Positions 55,155-64,000 of a DNA stretch of 64,000 nucleotides are shown in pieces (the first letter of the stretch is position 1; the number at the start of each line of letters is the position of its first letter). A program made the translations under genes and the position numbers. This stretch comes from JAWPMV01 sp039819665 (GTDB lineage Bacteria > Bacteroidota > Bacteroidia > J057): positions 76,985-140,984 of the forward strand of contig JBCBRM010000016.1 of NCBI GenBank assembly GCA_039819665.1, read 5' to 3'. The notes beneath the pieces were generated by a model that worked only from the letters and a program-made list of their open reading frames with translations, did no database searches and had not been told where the DNA came from.

Positions 55155-55964
55155 ATGAGTACAAAACATATTCTGATTACCGGGGGTCATTCCGGAATAG
55201 GTCTGGAGCTCACAAAAATGTTGCTCAAAGAAACCTATATTCGACTGGGTCTGGTCATGCGTTCTGAAAAGCGAAAGGCGAGTATTCCTCAGGAATTGCT
55301 GGATGCCCCAAATATCGAGTTTTTTTATAGCGACCTCAGTGATCAGAATTCTGTCCAAAAGCTGGCGGAGGAACTTTCATCTGCCTGGCCGAAATTGGAT
55401 GTGCTTTTTAATAATGCAGGGGTATTACTTGATAAATTTTACGAATCCAAACAAGGGAATGAGATGCATCTGGAAGTAAATACCCTGGCTCCTTATAAGC
55501 TCAGCCATTCTCTGCTTCCTTTATTGGAGAAAGCAGAAGAAGCTGTGATTGTCAATACGGTTACAGACGGTCTGAATCGAAAAAAATTCCTAAAACTAGA
55601 GGCATTTGACAAGGAAAAACCCTTCTCGAAACTATTTGGTGCCTATCTGGAATCAAAGTTCGCACTGACCTTACTTTCACAGGAACTTTTGCCTCTTTCG
55701 CCCAAAATCAGGATTATGAATGTAACCCCGGGTCCCAATAAAACTCCCATGACGGCTGCCAGTGGAATGCCGGCCTGGCTACTTCCCCTACGTAATCTAT
55801 TTTTCCCAAAACCGACCAAAGGAGCTGGCTTGCTATATAAAGGAGCTTTTGATCCTGTTCATAAAAATCATCCCTACGCTTACATAAGTGGAAATAAAAA
55901 AGCAAATTTGAGGTACAAACTCAGTGAGAGTGAAAAGGAAAGCTTGCTTAGCAAGCTTTCATAA
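55155..55964 (+). CDS. Short-chain dehydrogenase/reductase
   Basis: 269 aa Rossmann enzyme. ILITGGHSGIGLEL is the TGxxxGIG cofactor loop and VLFNNAGVL the NNAG motif. The catalytic Tyr-x3-Lys is YLESK in GAYLESKFALTLL. The residue expected to be the catalytic Ser in the NTVTDGLN segment is Thr, which may lower activity or change the role. The C-terminal part (MPAWLLPLRNLFFPKP) resembles retinol-dehydrogenase-like and WW-domain oxidoreductase-like SDRs. Substrate unknown; 18 bases after the membrane protein gene. Confidence 0.85.
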   Translation: MSTKHILITGGHSGIGLELTKMLLKETYIRLGLVMRSEKRKASIPQELLDAPNIEFFYSDLSDQNSVQKLAEELSSAWPKLDVLFNNAGVLLDKFYESKQGNEMHLEVNTLAPYKLSHSLLPLLEKAEEAVIVNTVTDGLNRKKFLKLEAFDKEKPFSKLFGAYLESKFALTLLSQELLPLSPKIRIMNVTPGPNKTPMTAASGMPAWLLPLRNLFFPKPTKGAGLLYKGAFDPVHKNHPYAYISGNKKANLRYKLSESEKESLLSKLS

Positions 55965-55978
55965 ACTTATCCTCATGC

Positions 55979-56563
55979 ATGCCCCGGACTAAACAGTTTG
56001 ATGAAGAAGAGATTCTGAAAAAAGCCATGATGCTTTTTTGGAAAAAAGGATTCTATGATACCTCCATCAAGGACCTCATAGATTTCCTGGGGATCAGCAA
56101 TGCCAGTATTTACAATACCTTTAAAGGAGGTAAAGAAGAACTTTTCAAACGGGCCTTTCAGCTGTACAGGGATAGCAACTTACAAGGCTTTAAGGCTTTT
56201 CTGGAATCTCAGGCTGATGTGCGCCAGGGATTGCGAATGGCTTTTGCAAAGATTATCCATGACGATCACGTGGACGAAGATTGCAAAGCTTGTTTCGTTG
56301 TCAATACCAGTATTGAACTAATCCCTATCAATAACGAGCTGCACAATTCCATCAACCAATACAAAGAGGTTATCGTCGGACTCTTCTACAATTTCCTTCA
56401 AAAAGGAGTTCAATCCGGACAGATTTCTGAGCAAAAAGACCTCGATACCCTGGCAAATTTATATTATACCTTTATGATGGGTCTGCGGGTCGATGGAAAA
56501 ACACAACCCGACCCAAAAGAATCCATGGGAAAAGTAGAACTCATGCTATCACTCCTGGATTAA
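55979..56563 (+). CDS. TetR/AcrR-family transcriptional regulator
   Basis: 194 aa. The N-terminal helix-turn-helix (EEILKKAMMLFWKKGFYDTS, then GISNASIYNTFKGGKEELF) is the TetR_N domain. The ligand domain has CFVVNTSIEL and a helix pair ending in YTFMMGLRVDGKTQPD, close to the TetR_C family that responds to small hydrophobic molecules. It closes the operon and likely autoregulates it through the two 18-base operators upstream. Its stop touches the convergent gene with no gap. Confidence 0.87.
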   Translation: MPRTKQFDEEEILKKAMMLFWKKGFYDTSIKDLIDFLGISNASIYNTFKGGKEELFKRAFQLYRDSNLQGFKAFLESQADVRQGLRMAFAKIIHDDHVDEDCKACFVVNTSIELIPINNELHNSINQYKEVIVGLFYNFLQKGVQSGQISEQKDLDTLANLYYTFMMGLRVDGKTQPDPKESMGKVELMLSLLD

Positions 56564-57259
56564 TTATTCCCCTTTCATCCTTTGCACCAGCCTTGATTCA
56601 AGGCTCTGCCATTTCTCTGATTCTAGTTGAAGGAGTACTGCTTCATTTTCCCCCACTATATCCAAGGCCATCAAAATTCCCAGCATGCTCAAACGCGAAG
56701 GAGCAATCAATCTATATCCGTATTCATTGTCGAAATCGCAAAGTCCTTTTACTGCTACTAAAGCTTTTTCAATCGGAGTCTCATTAATCTTCAAAAGCTT
56801 CTTACCGATATGCTTTTGCAAGGAAGGAATAGCCGTTAACACATACATCCCATCTTCAAACCAATAAAAATCCATAGGCAAATGCCGAAATACCAATTGA
56901 TCATTCGAAGGCATAGGAGTTTTTGTATGGGCCTGACTTAAACCGATACCTTCTTGTAAGGGAATAGTGAGGCGCGTATGCCCATCATTTGTCTGTGCGG
57001 CCAAACGAGCAAATTTTGCAATGATTTTGTGGTCCGGCCAATGAGGAATCTTACTTTTTATCCGTTGGAATTCTCCTTCAAAAATCGATGAATCTGTTTT
57101 AAAAAAGAGATCACGGTGCTCATTTTTCAGTAGCTCATACCGTTCTTCCATATCTTCGGTCCAGACATCTGCGCTTAGTATTTTGGGAGATGTCTGAGCG
57201 AACAAGTCAGAACTGAGCCCAAAATAAAAAATGATGAGTAGTGAATATAGAGTCTTCAT
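56564..57259 (-). CDS. Exported protein with S41-type N-terminal region, lacking the protease domain
   Basis: 231 aa from the ATG at 57259, with a signal peptide (cleaved near LFAQT). After a tricorn/S41-like N-terminal segment (WTEDMEERYELLKNEHRDLF, then RLAAQTNDGHTRL) and a PDZ-like stretch (IGKKLLKINETPIEKALVAV), the protein stops; no GGRGG-type catalytic serine domain of S41 peptidases is present. So it may be a truncated homologue or a binding-only relative. A second in-frame start at 57319 is unlikely. It abuts the TetR stop. Confidence 0.55.
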   Translation of the reverse strand: MKTLYSLLIIFYFGLSSDLFAQTSPKILSADVWTEDMEERYELLKNEHRDLFFKTDSSIFEGEFQRIKSKIPHWPDHKIIAKFARLAAQTNDGHTRLTIPLQEGIGLSQAHTKTPMPSNDQLVFRHLPMDFYWFEDGMYVLTAIPSLQKHIGKKLLKINETPIEKALVAVKGLCDFDNEYGYRLIAPSRLSMLGILMALDIVGENEAVLLQLESEKWQSLESRLVQRMKGE

Positions 57260-57506
57260 AAAGCGTGTATTAATCAAATTTCGAGAAATGAGATTCCCGG
57301 CTTTATAAAGATGCTTCAATAAGCTATGCTAAATAGGAAATAAAGCCTAAGCCAGATTTAGCGTCGATAGACAAAGGATTTGAAGGGATAAAAGGAAGAA
57401 TCTTTAGTTAACTCAATCAAAAAATGGAGCTAATTTGTTAGTATATATATAGCAGTAATTTCCTAATTTGATAATTGAATCTATTAAAGCAAAAGAGGCC
57501 AAGCCT

Positions 57507-59228
57507 ATGTCGAACTACAACTACAATTATAACATTGACGCGAAAAAAAACATGACCTATGATGCCATTGTCATAGGTTCGGGTATGAGTGGGAGTTGGG
57601 CTGCAAAAGAACTTTGCGAAGCCGGACTAAAGACTCTGGTGCTGGAAAGAGGGCGGATAGTCAAACACATCGAGGACTATCCGGATATGCAGAAAGAATC
57701 CTGGGATTGGGAGCTACGGGGAGGAGTTACGCCCGAGGAGCGTAAAAAGCACTACAAAGCCGTTCGTTCCAATTGGTTGGGAGAAGCCAGCAAGAAATTC
57801 TGGGCCAATGATGAGGAAAATCCCTATACAGAAATCAAACCTTTCATGTGGTTACGTGCTCATCAGATGGGAGGAAGATCACAGCTTTGGGGAAAGCAAA
57901 CCTATCGCTGGAGTGATCTGGATTTTGAAGCAAATGCAAAGGAAGGCATAGGCGTTGACTGGCCCATTCGATACAAAGACATAGCACCCTGGTACAGCCA
58001 TGTTGAGAAATACATTGGCATCAGTGGCCAGGCTTTGGGATTGCCTCAGCTTCCCGACAGTGAATTTCTTCCGCCTATGCAAATGAATTGCGTGGAGAAA
58101 GATGTGAAATCGAGGATCGAAAAAGCTTTTCCCGGAAGAACCATGACCATTGGACGGGTTGCACATTTGACCAAGCCCCATAATGGTCGCGGCCAATGCA
58201 TGTCTCGAAACAAGTGCAGCATGGGTTGTCCTTATAGCGCATTCTTCAGTGCAAATTCCGTTACCCTGCCTGCCGCAAACTATACGGGAAACTTAACGAT
58301 ACGCCCCTGGTCCATAGCACACTCCGTCATTTATGATGACAAAAAAGGCAAAGCAACGGGTGTAAAGATTATCGATGCAGAGTCAGGCGAAATGATGGAA
58401 TACTTTGCCAAGATCATTTTCGTCAATGCATCGACTTTGAGTACTACCCGTATTCTCATGAACTCTACCTCTGATCGTTTCCCCAATGGACTAGGAAATG
58501 ACAGCGGAGAATTGGGACACAACCTCATGGACCACACTTATCGCGTAGGTGCAATGGGAGTATTTGATGGACATGAGGATAGTTATTATAAAGGTCGTCG
58601 TCCAAACGGCATCTACATTCCGCGCTATTGGAACATCAATGCAGAAACCCAATCAGATAAATTCGTCAGAGGCTTTGGCTATCAGGGAGGTGCCTATCGC
58701 AAAGGATGGGGACGTGGAGCCAATGTAGAAGGCTTTGGGGCCGATTTTAAAGATAACTTAATGAAAGACCCCGGTCCATGGGAATTCTTCATTACGGGCT
58801 TTGCTGAGTGCTTGCCTTATCATGAAAATAAAGTTACGCTGGACAAAGATAGCCTGGATAAATGGGGACAACCAACTTTAGCGATTGATTGTGAGTGGAA
58901 GGAGAATGAATTGGCGCTCAACAAGCAGATTCAGGAAGATGCTCTGGAAATGCTGGACAAAGCAGGCCTAAAAGACATCGTCGGTTTTGACAATAAACAT
59001 GAACCCGGATTTGGGATACATGAAATGGGAACAGCTCGTATGGGACATGATCCTAAAACTTCTGTTCTCAACGCCAATAATCAGGTGCATGGAGCGCCCA
59101 ATGTTTATGTAACTGACGGAGCCTGCATGACTTCCAATTCCTGTGTGAATCCCTCTTTGACTTATATGGCTTTGAGTGCTCGTGCTGCTAAGCACGCCAT
59201 TTCTGAACTTAACAAACAAAACCTTTAA
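57507..59228 (+). CDS. GMC-family oxidoreductase
   Basis: 573 aa from the ATG at 57507 (an in-frame TTG upstream is possible). DAIVIGSGMSGSWAAKELCE is the FAD-binding GxGxxG; LRAHQMGGRSQLWGK the FAD attachment region; a Cys-rich loop (CMSRNKCSMGCP) is typical of bacterial glucose/gluconate/cholesterol oxidase-like members. The C-terminus carries the GIHEMGTARMGHDPKTS and NPSLTYMALSARAAKHA signatures with the active-site His. It forms a pair with the next gene, as in gluconate-2-dehydrogenase. Substrate is an alcohol or sugar, not known. Confidence 0.9.
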   Translation: MSNYNYNYNIDAKKNMTYDAIVIGSGMSGSWAAKELCEAGLKTLVLERGRIVKHIEDYPDMQKESWDWELRGGVTPEERKKHYKAVRSNWLGEASKKFWANDEENPYTEIKPFMWLRAHQMGGRSQLWGKQTYRWSDLDFEANAKEGIGVDWPIRYKDIAPWYSHVEKYIGISGQALGLPQLPDSEFLPPMQMNCVEKDVKSRIEKAFPGRTMTIGRVAHLTKPHNGRGQCMSRNKCSMGCPYSAFFSANSVTLPAANYTGNLTIRPWSIAHSVIYDDKKGKATGVKIIDAESGEMMEYFAKIIFVNASTLSTTRILMNSTSDRFPNGLGNDSGELGHNLMDHTYRVGAMGVFDGHEDSYYKGRRPNGIYIPRYWNINAETQSDKFVRGFGYQGGAYRKGWGRGANVEGFGADFKDNLMKDPGPWEFFITGFAECLPYHENKVTLDKDSLDKWGQPTLAIDCEWKENELALNKQIQEDALEMLDKAGLKDIVGFDNKHEPGFGIHEMGTARMGHDPKTSVLNANNQVHGAPNVYVTDGACMTSNSCVNPSLTYMALSARAAKHAISELNKQNL

Positions 59229-59233
59229 AAGAC

Positions 59234-59827
59234 ATGAAAAGAAGAGAAGCATTAAAGAATACCGCCCTTCTTGGAGGGTCTACGGTTTTGACTGGCGCAT
59301 TGGTCAGTCTATTGCAAGCCTGTCAGCAAACTTCCCGTTTCGATTGGAAGCCTCAATTTCTCAGTATGGAGCATGCGGAATTGGTGGCAGCTTTTGTAGA
59401 TACCATTTTACCCCGAACAGCTACTCCCGGAGCTCTGGACATGAAGGTAGATATGTTTATGGATCTTGCATTTGCGAAGATGTATGATGAAGCCGGACAG
59501 AAAAAACTCAGGGAAGAGTTGACGAAATTTAATCAGGAGAGCAAGGATACATATGGGAAAGGATTTGCGGATCTTGATCAGGCGCAGAAAGAAGAATTTC
59601 TGATGGAAAAAGAAAAGTCTTCGCCCAAGTTTGGCTACAGCGTTTGGGGTGCAGGCGTAGGGCCACAGCCTGATGTTGGTTTTTATCGCTCCTTAAAGTC
59701 TATGGCCATTATGGGTTTCTGTACTTCTGAGGAAATTGGGAAAAATGTATTGAAATACGATCCGGTTCCGGGTGAATTCCGTGGTTGTATTCCCCTCTCG
59801 GATGTAGACGGGGTTTGGAGTATCTGA
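59234..59827 (+). CDS. Gluconate 2-dehydrogenase subunit 3-like protein
   Basis: 197 aa. The N-terminus has a twin-arginine-like signal (MKRREALKNTALLGGS) and a lipobox-like LLQAC. The region MEHAELVAAFVDTILPRTAT is the DUF1513-/GMC-subunit 3 family core. It lies 5 bases after the GMC gene, which it probably helps to export or attach, since the GMC protein has no signal of its own. It ends directly at the stop of the convergent small membrane protein. Confidence 0.85.
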   Translation: MKRREALKNTALLGGSTVLTGALVSLLQACQQTSRFDWKPQFLSMEHAELVAAFVDTILPRTATPGALDMKVDMFMDLAFAKMYDEAGQKKLREELTKFNQESKDTYGKGFADLDQAQKEEFLMEKEKSSPKFGYSVWGAGVGPQPDVGFYRSLKSMAIMGFCTSEEIGKNVLKYDPVPGEFRGCIPLSDVDGVWSI

Positions 59828-60085
59828 TTACTCCTCTTTCTTCTCCAATCTTTCAAAGTGAGAGCGGTGGACAACTGCTCCCCCAAAAATACTGATGCCG
59901 GCATTGACGACTACGAGTGCAAGGGTGCCAAAGAGTACCCACTGCACCGTATCTACTCCGCTGTACTTTTGCATAGCAGCTTCAGTTACGAGGCATAGTC
60001 CGAATCCAATCAGACTTAGTCCCAAAGGAGCTTTTATAAGCCAATTTTTATGATGATAGTTGGCATCTTTTTTTTGATTTGACAT
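59828..60085 (-). CDS. Small two-helix membrane protein
   Basis: 85 aa with two hydrophobic helices (about residues 19-36 and 46-68) and a charged C-terminus ending in a Glu/Lys cluster. No family recognised. Convergent with the preceding gene; in the same direction as the EEP genes but separated by about 110 bases. Confidence 0.5.
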   Translation of the reverse strand: MSNQKKDANYHHKNWLIKAPLGLSLIGFGLCLVTEAAMQKYSGVDTVQWVLFGTLALVVVNAGISIFGGAVVHRSHFERLEKKEE

Positions 60086-60194
60086 AGTTTTAATCTCTGG
60101 GGAGATGGGTGAAAGAATAACCTATTAACATTTGTGATAGTTTTGCGGGAACATATCTCCTGAAAGCCTGGCAGGAGCTTGTGAAAGCTGAAAA

Positions 60195-61001
60195 CTATTC
60201 CTCCAATAACTCCAGCGTAACCAAATACGCACAATGATCCGAAGCGACTGTATCGGCAATCACTTTGGTCTGAACAATCTTCCAGCGATGCTTTGGGTAA
60301 AACATCACATAGTCAATTTTAATACGAGGATGTTCAGAGGAGAAGGTCGGAGCGGGATTTTCTTTATCATAGGTCGATTGCCATACTTCCTCAAGGGTAT
60401 TTATAGCTTCACTTCCGGGCTGAGCATTGAGGTCACCGGCCAGTATGGTAGGATAGGTATTTTGAGAGAAGGCTTCGTTGATTTTCTGGGCTTGGATGAT
60501 CCTCCCTTCTTTTCCTTCATGGGCGAAATGAGTCCCAACAAAAGCAATCGTATCTCCCGAAGGCAAAGTACTCACCACCTCCAAAGCCGCTCGGGGTTCT
60601 TGGCCTTTCACAAAGGGAAGAGCCAAATTTCTACTGCTCAAAAGTGTATAACGAGAAAGTACGCCTTCTCCATAAGCGCCTCCATCATAATCCATGGCTT
60701 TCCCAAAAAGAGGAGCCATTTTCGTCCGCCAGCCCAATTCTGTAACCAGGTCGTACTTTTTCGCTCGATTCGTAAGGAAATCGACTTCCTGCATAGCTAC
60801 AAAGTCAGGATCAGCCTCTCTGATCACATTCGCCAAAACCTCCAAATCAAAATCTCCCTTCATGGTTTCTCCATGATAAATATTGAAGGAGAGCACCTTT
60901 ACGATGCGGGACTGATCGGATTTTTTCTGAGATTTCAAACTCAGGCAAGAAGGAAATAATAGGAGAAGGAGAATGATTTTTGCTGTCATAGCATTGCTCA
61001 T
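60195..61001 (-). CDS. Endonuclease/exonuclease/phosphatase family lipoprotein
   Basis: 268 aa. Signal sequence with a lipobox-like LLFPSC. The DNase I-like fold is complete: VLSFNIYHGE (Asn), FVAMQEVD (metal Glu), LAGDLNAQPG (Asp/Asn), KIDYVMFYP, and VASDHCAYLVTLE (terminal Asp-His). Such exported EEP proteins can be nucleases, sphingomyelinases or phosphatases. It follows the LamG-EEP gene by 10 bases, so one operon. Confidence 0.87.
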   Translation of the reverse strand: MSNAMTAKIILLLLLFPSCLSLKSQKKSDQSRIVKVLSFNIYHGETMKGDFDLEVLANVIREADPDFVAMQEVDFLTNRAKKYDLVTELGWRTKMAPLFGKAMDYDGGAYGEGVLSRYTLLSSRNLALPFVKGQEPRAALEVVSTLPSGDTIAFVGTHFAHEGKEGRIIQAQKINEAFSQNTYPTILAGDLNAQPGSEAINTLEEVWQSTYDKENPAPTFSSEHPRIKIDYVMFYPKHRWKIVQTKVIADTVASDHCAYLVTLELLEE

Positions 61002-61011
61002 TTGGGGTTGA

Positions 61012-62811
61012 TTAATTCAGCTTAAAGGTTGAGACGATCAAATAATGATCTGATGGGAAGCCGCTTGGCCAGGAAGAGACAACTTCGGTATGTGTATTTT
61101 TCAGGCCTCCACCTTTATAATAAAGTTGGTCTATTCTCGTACCGCTTCTGTGCGTATAGCCAGGATATGCTGCTACCTCCGGATACATATTCCTGTATGC
61201 TTCAGTAAAGCCCGCTTCGATCAGTTTTAGGGAAGCAGGACTGTCTCCTCCATCCGTATGCGGAACGGCATTAAAATCCCCTCCAAAAAATACCGGGACA
61301 TTATCAGAATTTTCAAAGTTCTCCCCATGAAAGCTAAAAACATCGACAAATTGCGCCATCCCATACCAATTAGACATGGCCCAGATTTCCTGTGTCCTGC
61401 TTATGGCTAAACGCGTAGCTACATTATTGAATTCGGTTTTTTCCGAGACCTGAAGCTCTTTGATGGGAAAGCGACTCAGGACGGAAATGTTCGATCCCTG
61501 ATAGCGGTAGTCCCAATCCGAAGTAGTCGCAAAATGATAGCCTAATTCAGCAGCAATAAAATCTCCGGAAGAATAAGTTTCCTGCATCAGCAATACATCA
61601 ATATCCTTCTCTTGGATCATTTCCACAATGCGCTTGCGAGAATCCCAACCATCTTTCTCTTCTGTCCAATGAATCCCTCCATGCCAGATATTCCAGACGC
61701 CTATGGTCAGCTCTTTCTGTTTTTTAGGAAGCTTTTGTACTTTCTTTTTCCTGAATTTCTTATAAAACTCCAGGATTTCTTTTTTGTCTATAGGCCTATC
61801 CCATATCTGGAGATTGTCCATGGAAAAATCTGCTGCATACAATTTCTCTTTTTGGGTAAAGGCTTTTCCTTCGGACTCCCTGATTTCAATTTTCCCACCA
61901 TCCAATTGGTAGATCTGGCTGATAGGTTTCAATTCCGTCAAGGCCCGATTTTGATAAACGGTATAGGGATTTGAAAGTAAATTCTTCCTAATTGTTTTGA
62001 CCGCAGCCAATGGATCATTTCCATAGGCTTGCGGACCGGACCTTTTAGCCAGCTTTGTTTCATAAAGCCGTTCCGGCTCAACAATCAAATCCATGAATTC
62101 TTCCTTTTTCAGAGGTTCTAGCCCTAAGGCATTAAAAGCATCGAGCAAAGATTGTAATTCCTTTTTCCCCTGCTCAATTCCCCCAGCAAATTCCCCGGAA
62201 TTATATCGATCTGTTTTGGAACCAATACTCAGAATTTCCTCATTTGAGAAATCAAAATTCACCTTGTAAACCGCTACATTGAAGCCATCATAATACAAGC
62301 GTACTTCCCGCAACTCTTGCTTGAATGTCATCGCCAATTGGTGCCATTCTCCATTATTGAGTGGCATCAGGCTTCCATTATCTCTCTCGTAATTTATCCG
62401 CCTTTCGCCTGAACCTATACTCCAGGCCATACTTCCCCCGGAACTGTATAAAACCCATCCTGGATGTTTTTGTGTACTAATGCTTTTATTCCCAAAGCTC
62501 TTCTGAGAAAGAAAAACCATAGGCTTAGCAGAGGTGGTCTTGATCCAAAAACTGACTGAAAAGTCTTTACTTCCATCAAGGTCCAAGCCACTTAGCTTCA
62601 AATCTGGATATACTTTTTCAGGTCTTAGCTGGATAGCTTGCCCTTCTATTCCTTTCGTTAAATCAAGTTTTTTTATTTGCCAATTGAATTGCGCCCCTTT
62701 AAAGTCGCCTTCAAAGTCAAGTCTTAGTACTGGACCATTCTGTCCTAGAAGGAAAGGGGCTATCATGAAGGAAAGCAATAGTAGGCCGGCGATTTTGGAT
62801 TGAGCGTGCAT
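61012..62811 (-). CDS. LamG-EEP fusion exported phosphodiesterase/nuclease
   Basis: 599 aa. Signal peptide cleaved near FLLGQNG. Residues about 25-200 are a LamG/jellyroll domain (KDFSVSFWIKTTSAK, GEWHQLAMTFKQ, VRLYYDGFNVAVYKV), whose last strand (FSMDNLQIWDRPIDKKEI) comes only after an inserted helical region of about 120 residues. Residues about 365-599 are the EEP domain: GVWNIWHGG, VLLMQETYS, FFGGDFNAVPH, SDHYLIVSTF. The LamG part suggests binding to a polysaccharide. Followed by the second EEP gene; the GH10 xylanase gene lies upstream. Confidence 0.88.
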   Translation of the reverse strand: MHAQSKIAGLLLLSFMIAPFLLGQNGPVLRLDFEGDFKGAQFNWQIKKLDLTKGIEGQAIQLRPEKVYPDLKLSGLDLDGSKDFSVSFWIKTTSAKPMVFLSQKSFGNKSISTQKHPGWVLYSSGGSMAWSIGSGERRINYERDNGSLMPLNNGEWHQLAMTFKQELREVRLYYDGFNVAVYKVNFDFSNEEILSIGSKTDRYNSGEFAGGIEQGKKELQSLLDAFNALGLEPLKKEEFMDLIVEPERLYETKLAKRSGPQAYGNDPLAAVKTIRKNLLSNPYTVYQNRALTELKPISQIYQLDGGKIEIRESEGKAFTQKEKLYAADFSMDNLQIWDRPIDKKEILEFYKKFRKKKVQKLPKKQKELTIGVWNIWHGGIHWTEEKDGWDSRKRIVEMIQEKDIDVLLMQETYSSGDFIAAELGYHFATTSDWDYRYQGSNISVLSRFPIKELQVSEKTEFNNVATRLAISRTQEIWAMSNWYGMAQFVDVFSFHGENFENSDNVPVFFGGDFNAVPHTDGGDSPASLKLIEAGFTEAYRNMYPEVAAYPGYTHRSGTRIDQLYYKGGGLKNTHTEVVSSWPSGFPSDHYLIVSTFKLN

Positions 62812-62980
62812 ATGGGTGTAATGTAGGAGTATATTTCCCTTATTTTATGTAGCCTGAGGCCAAACAAAGTTAGAAGAATGCCTGCAATTTCAAATCATTC
62901 GCAAAAGCTCCAAAAATCATCTTCCCCTTAGTATCAGAAATAAAATCCAGGCATGAAATCGGCAGGGTAAAAAGTAAAGC

Positions 62981-64000
62981 TTAGGGTAGTTCCCTTTTCA
63001 TTTCTCCCTTTCTTTTCAAAGCTGCATGCAGGCCCCAGTAAGCGGGCTTTTTATTCATATCCTCATCAAAAATATTGGGAGCATTGGGGCTTTTCCACAT
63101 AAATGGTGGGACAGCATCCATCCAATTGGCACCATCTGTTAGTCCCCATAGAGTCAGACCTTTGCAAGCGGGATCATCGAGACAGATTTCTGCAATCTTC
63201 TGAAATTGATTTCCCTGAGCCTGATATGGATCCTCAGAGTCTTTGAACAAGAGCAAGCGGATATCCAATTCCGTAATTTCTACTTCCAGTCCCATCTCAG
63301 CTATCTTCCGGATGTAGTTCCGCAATGCCTCTGTATCATGAATATTATTGAGATTATGGCATTGTAGCCCCACACCATCAATCGGTACTCCCCGATCCAG
63401 GAGTCTTTGAAGTAAATCCAGAAATGCTTTTCCCTGTTCGCTTTCATAGTCCGGGATTTGTTCATTGAGGTACAAAGTAGCGTCCGGATCAAACTCGCGA
63501 GCCAATTGAAAGGCATAATCAATATAGCTTTCACCCATACTTTCTGTAAAAATACTCGGAAATAAAGGATCGCCTCCCATGGGCTCGTTGACTACATCCC
63601 AATCCTTTACTCTCCCTTTAAAATGTTGCATAACCGTTTCTATATATTGCCGCATCAGGGATTTCATCTTAACTTCCTTATCCTGAGAAGCTTTAATCTC
63701 CTCCTGCCATTCTGCAGGAAAGGTCATACCCGGAAATTTTCCCCAAATCAAGGTATGTCCTCGCAAACGCATATCATGGACATCTGCAAATGAAATGAGT
63801 TTATCAGCCTTGGTAAAATCAAATTCCCACTTATTCGCATCCACCAATAGCTGCCCCGGTTTAAAGTCATTTTCTGCTACGAGGGAATTAAATTCCTTTG
63901 AAATAAGTTCTGGATAAGCAGGATTATGTGAACTAGCCATCCCTATGTAAAAATCCAGGGAATCAGCCAGTACTCTCAAACTTAAGGCTGATGATTCAAC
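62981..64000 (-). CDS. GH10 endo-1,4-beta-xylanase (5' end outside window)
   Basis: The reading frame remains open to the right edge, so the N-terminus is missing; at least 339 codons are seen. LDFYIGMASS starts the GH10 barrel, followed by DFTKADKLISFADVHDMRLR, HTLIWGKFPGM and WDVVNEPMGG, with the acid/base Glu, and EVEITELDIRL with the nucleophile Glu. GLTLWGLTDGANWM is the late conserved strand. GH10 enzymes cut xylan backbones. The next gene in the same direction is 170 bases away, so they may or may not share a transcript. Confidence 0.93.
   Translation of the reverse strand, partial: VESSALSLRVLADSLDFYIGMASSHNPAYPELISKEFNSLVAENDFKPGQLLVDANKWEFDFTKADKLISFADVHDMRLRGHTLIWGKFPGMTFPAEWQEEIKASQDKEVKMKSLMRQYIETVMQHFKGRVKDWDVVNEPMGGDPLFPSIFTESMGESYIDYAFQLAREFDPDATLYLNEQIPDYESEQGKAFLDLLQRLLDRGVPIDGVGLQCHNLNNIHDTEALRNYIRKIAEMGLEVEITELDIRLLLFKDSEDPYQAQGNQFQKIAEICLDDPACKGLTLWGLTDGANWMDAVPPFMWKSPNAPNIFDEDMNKKPAYWGLHAALKRKGEMKRELP

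Noticed and set aside
1..64000. CRISPR array, tRNA or rRNA genes, transposase
   Set aside because: No regularly spaced direct repeats, no cloverleaf candidate and no transposase motif was seen; this was a reading by eye, so a short element could be missed.

Overview
The window reads as a chromosomal segment of a free-living member of the Bacteroidota, probably a marine or aquatic saprospirian/cytophagalian type. The phylum is supported by a secreted protease with a type IX secretion (Por) sorting domain, the SurA-type PPIase cluster followed by MoxR, PorT-like outer-membrane barrels, TAnnTTTG-type -7 promoter elements, weak Shine-Dalgarno signals and about 40-45% GC. Genus-level placement is inference only. 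No rRNA, tRNA, CRISPR array, transposase or integrase was recognised.

Left part (1-28.2 kb) is mostly housekeeping and envelope genes: a methyltransferase cut by the window edge, an MBL-fold hydrolase, an OmpA-like protein and a Rieske protein; a partner-switching module (membrane SpoIIE-type phosphatase, STAS antagonist, RsbW-like kinase); a periplasmic chaperone operon (two parvulin PPIases flanking a lipoprotein, then MoxR); a TlpA-like thioredoxin, DinB-like protein, FAD/Fe-S 2-hydroxyacid dehydrogenase, amino-acid permease and diacylglycerol/undecaprenol kinase; a secreted M43 metalloprotease; yjjX, pyrR and pyrB; an LptF/G permease, patatin, fatty acid hydroxylase and LpxR-like lipid A deacylase.

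The centre (28.5-46.2 kb) is the most unusual part: one co-directional operon of about 17.7 kb encoding three giant proteins (1341, 1243 and 2608 aa) plus a 364 aa protein, all beta-rich and without signal peptides, with a ComEC-like metallo-beta-lactamase gene lodged between the 364 aa and 2608 aa proteins. Visible modules are a LamG-like domain, a beta-grasp-like C-terminus and an SH3-like stretch. A strong bidirectional terminator closes it. Facing it is a second uncharacterised operon (outer-membrane barrel, double zinc ribbon, ExbD/MotB-like protein with a beta-sandwich, ExbB/MotA-like channel), which looks like an ion-driven envelope device.

The right part (49-64 kb) holds a BASS transporter; a signalling/conflict-type cluster (nucleotide cyclase fused to a degenerate SIR2-like domain, then an nSTAND ATPase split into two reading frames, the second carrying a membrane helix and LysM); a TetR-controlled operon with two operators overlapping a recognisable promoter; a GMC oxidoreductase with its gluconate-dehydrogenase-subunit-3-like partner; and two endonuclease/exonuclease/phosphatase-fold proteins behind a GH10 xylanase that runs off the window edge.

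The best candidates for undescribed biology are the giant beta-protein/MBL operon, the barrel-zinc ribbon-ExbD-ExbB operon, and the cyclase-SIR2/split nSTAND-LysM pair.
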